From Peribacillus sp. FSL E2-0218 (GTDB taxonomy: Bacteria > Bacillota > Bacilli > Bacillales > DSM-1321), in the NCBI RefSeq assembly GCF_037992945.1, contig NZ_CP150304.1, forward strand, positions 561,501 through 625,500: DNA of 64,000 nucleotides. Reading direction: 5' to 3'. Below are positions 60,000 through 64,000 of this stretch, piece after piece. Position 1 is the first letter of the stretch; every line of letters begins with the position of its first letter. Both the position numbers and the translations under genes were made by a program. The notes under the pieces are model-generated. The model was not told the DNA's origin and ran no database searches. It was given only the letters and a program-made list of their open reading frames with translations.

Positions 60000-61226
60000 T
60001 TAGTGCACTTCTTTTTCTTGTTCCCTTTCGATTTTCGGAGGGGTCCATTTGAAGACTTTATTAAGGATATTATAGATGTGTTTGGATTCCTTGGTCATGA
60101 TCGGTCCAAGAATCGCTAAGGTCAACACATATAATGCAGCAAACGGGGTGAGTATAGGCATTAAACCGCCGGCAATGCCAAGGTTTGCTAGTATGATGGA
60201 GAATTCACCACGAGAAACGATCGTTAGACCGATATTAGCGGAAGCTCTGTGAGATAAGCCTGATTTGCGTCCGGCTATCATGCCAGCGGCAAAGTTACCG
60301 ATTATGGTGATGATGACGGCCCCAAGAACCATCCAGATTGCTCCGCCGAGGGAGGTCGGATCGATACTCAAGCCAAAGCTGAAGAAGAATATGGCCCCGA
60401 AGAAGTCTCTAAAGGGAATGACAAGTTTTTCAATCCTGTCGCTATGTTCCGTTTCCGAAAAGACCAGCCCGAGCAATAAAGCGCCAATCGCTTCTGCAAC
60501 ATGAATCGTTTCCGAGAAACCTGCAATGAAGAATAGTAACGCGAACACGACAATGATAAATATCTCATCTGAGGATATATTGAATAATTTGTTCAGTACC
60601 CCAGAAGCCTTCCGGGCTATTACGAAGAATATCAGCATATACCCGATTGCGATGAAAGTAGAAAGTAATGTTCCCCAAACGGAACCAGAAGAGCTTAATA
60701 CCAATCCAGATACGACTGATAAATAAACGGCGAGGAAGATATCTTCAAACATGATAATACCAAGGATTAGCTCCGTTTCATTGTTACCGGTCCTTTTCAA
60801 GTCCACCAGTACCTTGGCCACAATGGCGCTTGATGAAAAGCTGATAATCCCTGTTAGTATCAGGACCTCTTTTAAGGGGAGTCCCAGGAGGAACCCATAT
60901 ATGAGGGCCATACCTACGTTGATTAATATATAATAGGTTCCGCCAGTCACGATATTTTTCCCTGATTTCATTAGCTTTTTAACGGAAAATTCAAGCCCTA
61001 AATAAAACAGGAGGAATAAGATACCGACCCTTCCGAGGAACGCTATGATTGCATCACTCTCGATGAATCGTAAATCAATCAACCCGAAGTGCGGGGCATG
61101 GGGACCGACGAGCATCCCGATGATAATGAGAATGGGTACATTGGATACTTTGAATTTACCTGCAATGAGAGCAGCAAATGCTACTAGAAGCAGGGCAGTT
61201 CCCACTTCGAAGACTAAATGGTCCAT
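60000..61226 (-). CDS. khtU: K+(Na+, NH4+)/H+ antiporter membrane subunit KhtU
   Basis: A 408-residue CPA2-type antiporter with about 12 membrane helices: VPILIIIGMLVGPH near residue 29, LFLLFYLGLEFS near residue 71, FSSSAIVAKVL near residue 130 and VSRGEFSIILANLG near residue 338. It extrudes potassium in exchange for protons. It lies 6 nt after khtT, whose product gates it. Unlike B. subtilis there is no khtS gene upstream. Confidence 0.92.
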   Translation of the reverse strand: MDHLVFEVGTALLLVAFAALIAGKFKVSNVPILIIIGMLVGPHAPHFGLIDLRFIESDAIIAFLGRVGILFLLFYLGLEFSVKKLMKSGKNIVTGGTYYILINVGMALIYGFLLGLPLKEVLILTGIISFSSSAIVAKVLVDLKRTGNNETELILGIIMFEDIFLAVYLSVVSGLVLSSSGSVWGTLLSTFIAIGYMLIFFVIARKASGVLNKLFNISSDEIFIIVVFALLFFIAGFSETIHVAEAIGALLLGLVFSETEHSDRIEKLVIPFRDFFGAIFFFSFGLSIDPTSLGGAIWMVLGAVIITIIGNFAAGMIAGRKSGLSHRASANIGLTIVSRGEFSIILANLGIAGGLMPILTPFAALYVLTLAILGPIMTKESKHIYNILNKVFKWTPPKIEREQEKEVH

Positions 61227-61232
61227 AGGAGC

Positions 61233-61730
61233 TTAGTCACTCCTTTCGTCGGTCAATAATTCTCTTGTCAGGTTGCGGATATCTTTTCTTTCACCGGATA
61301 TCACCAGTGTATCGCCTGTTTCGATGACAGAGTCGGGACCGGGATTATTCAGTTGTTTTTTACCCTTTTTCGAATGGGCGATGACGGTAACGTTATAATT
61401 GCTCCGGATATCTATCGACCCGATCGTTTGATTGATGGCTTTAGAACCCGGTTCGACCTTGAACCATTCAATCACCAAGTCACCAAGGGACATTTCAATC
61501 GTTTCAAGAGCTTGCGGTTTATAAACCATGCCGCCAATGATGGAAGCCAATTGCCTCGATTCCTGATCGTTGATGGTGATGCTTGATATGACATCTTCGT
61601 GCTCCTGGTCAAAATGGTATAATTCCCGACGGCCGTCATCGTGAATGACGACTACTAGCTTTTCATCATTTCTGGTTATGATTTCGAACTTTTGACCAAT
61701 GCCAGGAAGTTCACTTTCTCTAATTCTCAC
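61233..61730 (-). CDS. khtT: Antiporter regulatory subunit KhtT (RCK_C/TrkA-C domain)
   Basis: A 165-residue cytoplasmic protein. The C-terminal half is an RCK_C (TrkA-C) domain (SLGDLVIEWFKVEPGSKAINQTIG, IAHSKKGKKQLNNPGPDSVIETGDTLVISG, cited in part). KhtT binds c-di-AMP and controls the KhtU antiporter in B. subtilis. The GTG start at 61730 has AAGGAGG 7 nt upstream. The recombinase gene ends 53 bp upstream of it on the same strand. Confidence 0.9.
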   Translation of the reverse strand: MRIRESELPGIGQKFEIITRNDEKLVVVIHDDGRRELYHFDQEHEDVISSITINDQESRQLASIIGGMVYKPQALETIEMSLGDLVIEWFKVEPGSKAINQTIGSIDIRSNYNVTVIAHSKKGKKQLNNPGPDSVIETGDTLVISGERKDIRNLTRELLTDERSD

Positions 61731-61783
61731 TGGAATTCCTCCTTAAATTTTTTGGTTTGAGTTAACGGAAGGGAGAAACATGT

Positions 61784-62347
61784 TTATAAGTTGACATCAA
61801 TAATCGTCTTGAATTTCTTCTCCTTGGAAATGCCGATGTATTTCAGTGTCTCAGACGGGCTTGAATGATGGTAATGCTTTTGGATCAAAGCTAATGACAC
61901 ACCTTGTTTATAGGCATGATAGCCGAAAGTTTTACGCATCGAACTTGCCCCGAATTTCCCTGTCAGTCCTGCACCTTCCACAGCATCATGAATGATCCGG
62001 TGCGCCTGCTGACGCGTAATCGGCTTTTTTGTCTTAGGCGAAAGAAATAAAAATTGACCCTCGATAACCTTCGAGCCTTTAAGGTACTCTTGTAAAGCGG
62101 TACGAACCTTTAGGTTTAAAAAAATTTGAGTGACTTCGCCGGTTTCCATCCGTTGCTCATAAAGCTCCTTGATTTTCCCCGTTTCATCAAGAACGTCTGC
62201 GACTGTGATTTCCAGCATTTCATTTATTTTCATGCCTGTGTTGATGCCGAGCACGAACAATAAATAATCTCGACTGGAATGAGCTCGTAAATAGGTCTTT
62301 ATTTTGCTAATTTGATTGATATCCTTAAAGGCTTCTACATATTCCAT
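61784..62347 (-). CDS. Short tyrosine recombinase-like protein with altered catalytic residues
   Basis: A 187-residue protein made only of the catalytic domain of a tyrosine recombinase; the N-terminal core-binding domain is missing. Expected catalytic residues are partly replaced: TGMKINEM has Lys40 where TGLRxxE has the first Arg; SSMRKTF keeps Arg138 but has Ser135 and Lys139 in place of the usual His residues; HHSSPSETLKYIG keeps His161 and the nucleophile Tyr170. AGAGGAGA precedes ATG 62347. Two copies of a 9-bp palindrome lie upstream. It may be a domesticated DNA-binding protein or a weak recombinase. Confidence 0.82.
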   Translation of the reverse strand: MEYVEAFKDINQISKIKTYLRAHSSRDYLLFVLGINTGMKINEMLEITVADVLDETGKIKELYEQRMETGEVTQIFLNLKVRTALQEYLKGSKVIEGQFLFLSPKTKKPITRQQAHRIIHDAVEGAGLTGKFGASSMRKTFGYHAYKQGVSLALIQKHYHHSSPSETLKYIGISKEKKFKTIIDVNL

Positions 62348-62366
62348 ACATCTTCTCCTCTTGCCA

Positions 62367-62405
62367 ATGTAACATAATTATATTATATCATAACTTATGT
62401 AACAT
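62367..62405 (-). promoter_or_regulatory. Twin palindromes upstream of the recombinase-like gene
   Basis: ATGTAACAT occurs at 62367-62375 and again at 62397-62405, start to start exactly 30 bp. Each copy is itself an inverted repeat (ATGT-A-ACAT). They flank an AT-rich stretch that likely holds the promoter, 20-58 bp upstream of the start codon. Confidence 0.5.
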
Positions 62406-62543
62406 TTCATACGATAAGTCCTATAAAGGCTTCTCCAAAAAGAAAAGTACTGTTGAACTGAAAAAAGCTTTTTCTTATTCTCTACACAATCAAGTGAAAA
62501 TATATCCGTTTCTTTTAAAAGCGAAGAGGGGTCATGAGTGGAT

Positions 62544-62577
62544 AAAAAAAAGGAATCCCCAAGTAGGGATCCCTTTT
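62544..62577 (-). terminator. Terminator after mreBH
   Basis: On the minus strand AAAAGGGATCCC pairs with GGGGATTCCTTTT (one mismatch) around TACTT and is followed by more T. Confidence 0.82.
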
Positions 62578-62580
62578 GTT

Positions 62581-63588
62581 CTAGTATACCGCTTTTTGTA
62601 ATTTATGAATGACCTCAAGTGAAAGGCCGGTTCCGATGGCAACTGATTCAAGCGGATTGTCCGCAAGCTGGACTGGGACGACAATTTCATTCGTCAGCCA
62701 TTCTTGTATTCCGTTGAGAAGTGCACCACCGCCTGATAGGATGACGCCTTGATCGACGATATCCCCGCTTAATTCAGGTGGACAGTCCTCCAAAGTGGCC
62801 CTGATCGATTCCAATATATGAAGAAGCGATTCCTGGATGGCTGCCTGAACGTCAGTGGATGATATGGTAATGGGCTTTGGAAGGCCTGTTACAAGATCGC
62901 GGCCCCTGACTTCCATCGTCATCACGGAATGTTCAACAAGTGCATAGCCGATTTCTTTTTTTATTTCTTCGGCTGTTCTTTCGCCAATCAGCACATTATG
63001 TTTTTTCCTGACATATTGGCTGATATCTTCATCCAATTGATCCCCGCCAATTCTGATTGAATTGCAGGATACCACTCCGCCGTATGATATGATCGCAACC
63101 TCAGTCGTACCGCCGCCTATATCGACGATCACATTGGCAACGGGCTCCTCGACAGGAAGTCCTGCCCCGATTGCTGCCGCCACCGGCTCCTCGATGAGAT
63201 GGACCTGTTTGGCTCCGCAGCTTTTGACTGCATCCTGAATGGCCCTTCTCTCGACTGACGTTGAGCCTGATGGCGTACATACCACGACACTAGGCTTCCG
63301 GAGCGATAAGCCCAGGGCCTTGCTTGCTTTTTTCATGATTTCACGAAGCATTTGCGCGGTTACGTCAAAATCTGCAATGACACCGTCCTTTAGCGGACGA
63401 ATTGCGACGATATTTCCAGGTGTTTTCCCAATCATGTTTTTTGCATCCACACCGACTGCCAATACTTTATTAGTCTCTATATCAATGGCCACCACTGATG
63501 GCTCATTAAATACGATTCCTTTATTTTTACTGTAAACTAGCGTATTTGCAGTTCCTAAATCAATGCCTATTTCTGTATTTGATAACAT
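62581..63588 (-). CDS. mreBH: Rod-shape actin homolog MreBH
   Basis: A 335-residue MreB-family protein: phosphate-1 motif GIDLGTANTLVYSK, TPSGSTSVERRAI near residue 110, phosphate-2 VDIGGGTTEVAII near residue 160 and adenosine motif LSGGGALLNGI near residue 288. Sequence blocks such as IRIGGDQLDEDI and VEHSVMTMEVRGRDLVTGLP and the length of 335 are those of MreBH rather than MreB or Mbl. It guides lateral cell-wall synthesis and LytE autolysin placement. It stands alone, as in B. subtilis. GGAGGGGTGACTAA precedes the ATG. Confidence 0.92.
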   Translation of the reverse strand: MLSNTEIGIDLGTANTLVYSKNKGIVFNEPSVVAIDIETNKVLAVGVDAKNMIGKTPGNIVAIRPLKDGVIADFDVTAQMLREIMKKASKALGLSLRKPSVVVCTPSGSTSVERRAIQDAVKSCGAKQVHLIEEPVAAAIGAGLPVEEPVANVIVDIGGGTTEVAIISYGGVVSCNSIRIGGDQLDEDISQYVRKKHNVLIGERTAEEIKKEIGYALVEHSVMTMEVRGRDLVTGLPKPITISSTDVQAAIQESLLHILESIRATLEDCPPELSGDIVDQGVILSGGGALLNGIQEWLTNEIVVPVQLADNPLESVAIGTGLSLEVIHKLQKAVY

Positions 63589-63976
63589 TTAGTCACCCCT
63601 CCATAAGAGTTTGACCCCTATATACTCATTCTACCTTTTGTAGGGGGTTTATGGGGGTGGTAATTCTAGTAAATAATAGACGGGTGACCTCGTTCCTTTT
63701 TCGATAGGAAAATGATGTTGAATTATAGTAATGGCTGAAGCTGGCGAACGAGCCATGAATGGAATATTTCATGTGGATGCGACCCGTGCCAATAGGCTTC
63801 CATGATTGAAAAAAAGCAGGGCAACTGCGCAATGAGAAGTGAAAAAATCAGGGGGATGAATGAAGCGACTAATACCTGTTTATTCCTGGCTTATGTCCTA
63901 AACAAGGTGGGGCACCTTTGGAACCGTACATTTTATGTTAAGATATAGATGAAAATCCGATAAAGAAGGTAATGTT
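63589..63976. other. Intergenic region upstream of mreBH
   Basis: About 390 bp holding the leftward mreBH promoter. A small hairpin AAGGTGGGGCACCTT (63910-63924 region) is visible, and an AT-rich stretch near 63930-63955 could be a promoter for the rightward frame at the window edge. No RNA gene recognised. Confidence 0.35.
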
Positions 63977-64000
63977 GTGCGTACATATTTTATTGAGAGT
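63977..64000 (+). CDS. Possible start of a rightward gene, cut by the window
   Basis: GTG 63977 follows GAAGGT by about 6 nt and opens MRTYFIES up to the edge. Too little is visible to identify it, and another frame could be the real one. Confidence 0.25.

Noticed and set aside
1..64000. tRNA, rRNA, prophage or conjugative element
   Set aside because: No cloverleaf-like sequence with a CCA-type end, no rRNA core, and no structural phage or mobilisation genes were seen; the only intact mobile element is the IS1182 copy.

Overview
The window is a stretch of chromosome from a spore-forming, low-to-moderate G+C member of the Bacillaceae. Gene content points to a soil Bacillus relative, most likely the Peribacillus simplex/frigoritolerans group, but the genus is an inference from gene content. 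Supporting signs are a gamma-type small acid-soluble spore protein, mreBH, khtTU, sigL (sigma-54), ydbST, nrgAB with a TnrA box, a sigma-B promoter in front of a general stress gene, strong Shine-Dalgarno sequences, and a Staphylococcus-like C30 carotenoid operon.

Layout. 1-3.7 kb: end of an ABC exporter, then a TetR regulator and MFS efflux pump with a palindromic operator on their promoter. 4-8.6 kb: peptide/carbon-starvation transporter cstA with its YbdD/YjiX partner, the ammonium transporter/PII pair behind a perfect TnrA site, and a small FbpA-like gene. 8.9-16.8 kb: LytTR regulator, Ach1/Cat1-type CoA transferase, AI-2E family permease, succinate-semialdehyde dehydrogenase, C4-dicarboxylate carrier and a ketopantoate reductase. 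Several of these carry cre-like or palindromic control sites. 16.9-20 kb: secreted LysM-3D protein, M20 peptidase and YflT-type stress protein. 20.0-21.7 kb: a complete IS1182-family insertion sequence lying between two copies of one terminator hairpin. 21.8-31 kb: chemoreceptor, ydbST, DacC-type PBP4, HAD phosphatase, uridine-kinase-like gene and secreted GH18 chitinase.

31-37.3 kb is a sigma-54 island. sigL itself is divergent from an omega-aminotransferase/aldehyde dehydrogenase operon that has a -24/-12 promoter and three 20-bp upstream repeats. A second aldehyde dehydrogenase downstream has its own -24/-12 promoter. The genes fit catabolism of an amine or omega-amino acid: amine to aldehyde to acid.

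37.5-50.9 kb: molybdopterin oxidoreductase, PAS histidine kinase, YfmL-type helicase, MarR regulator with a perfect operator, GNAT protein, YczE-like membrane protein, methionine gamma-lyase, TspO-like protein, an FMN riboswitch controlling only ribE-ribB-ribH (no ribD, no ribA domain), NrnB-type phosphoesterase and a YihY/BrkB membrane protein. 51.4-59.6 kb: alpha/beta hydrolase followed by crtM-crtP-aldH-crtO-crtN-crtQ, a complete set for a staphyloxanthin-type glycosyl-acyl C30 carotenoid. 59.7-64 kb: sspE, khtTU potassium/proton antiporter, a miniature tyrosine recombinase with substituted catalytic residues, and mreBH.

No tRNA, rRNA, CRISPR array or prophage was seen. Apart from the IS, mobile or repeat material is limited to GC-rich palindromic repeats and a degenerate 21-bp array.
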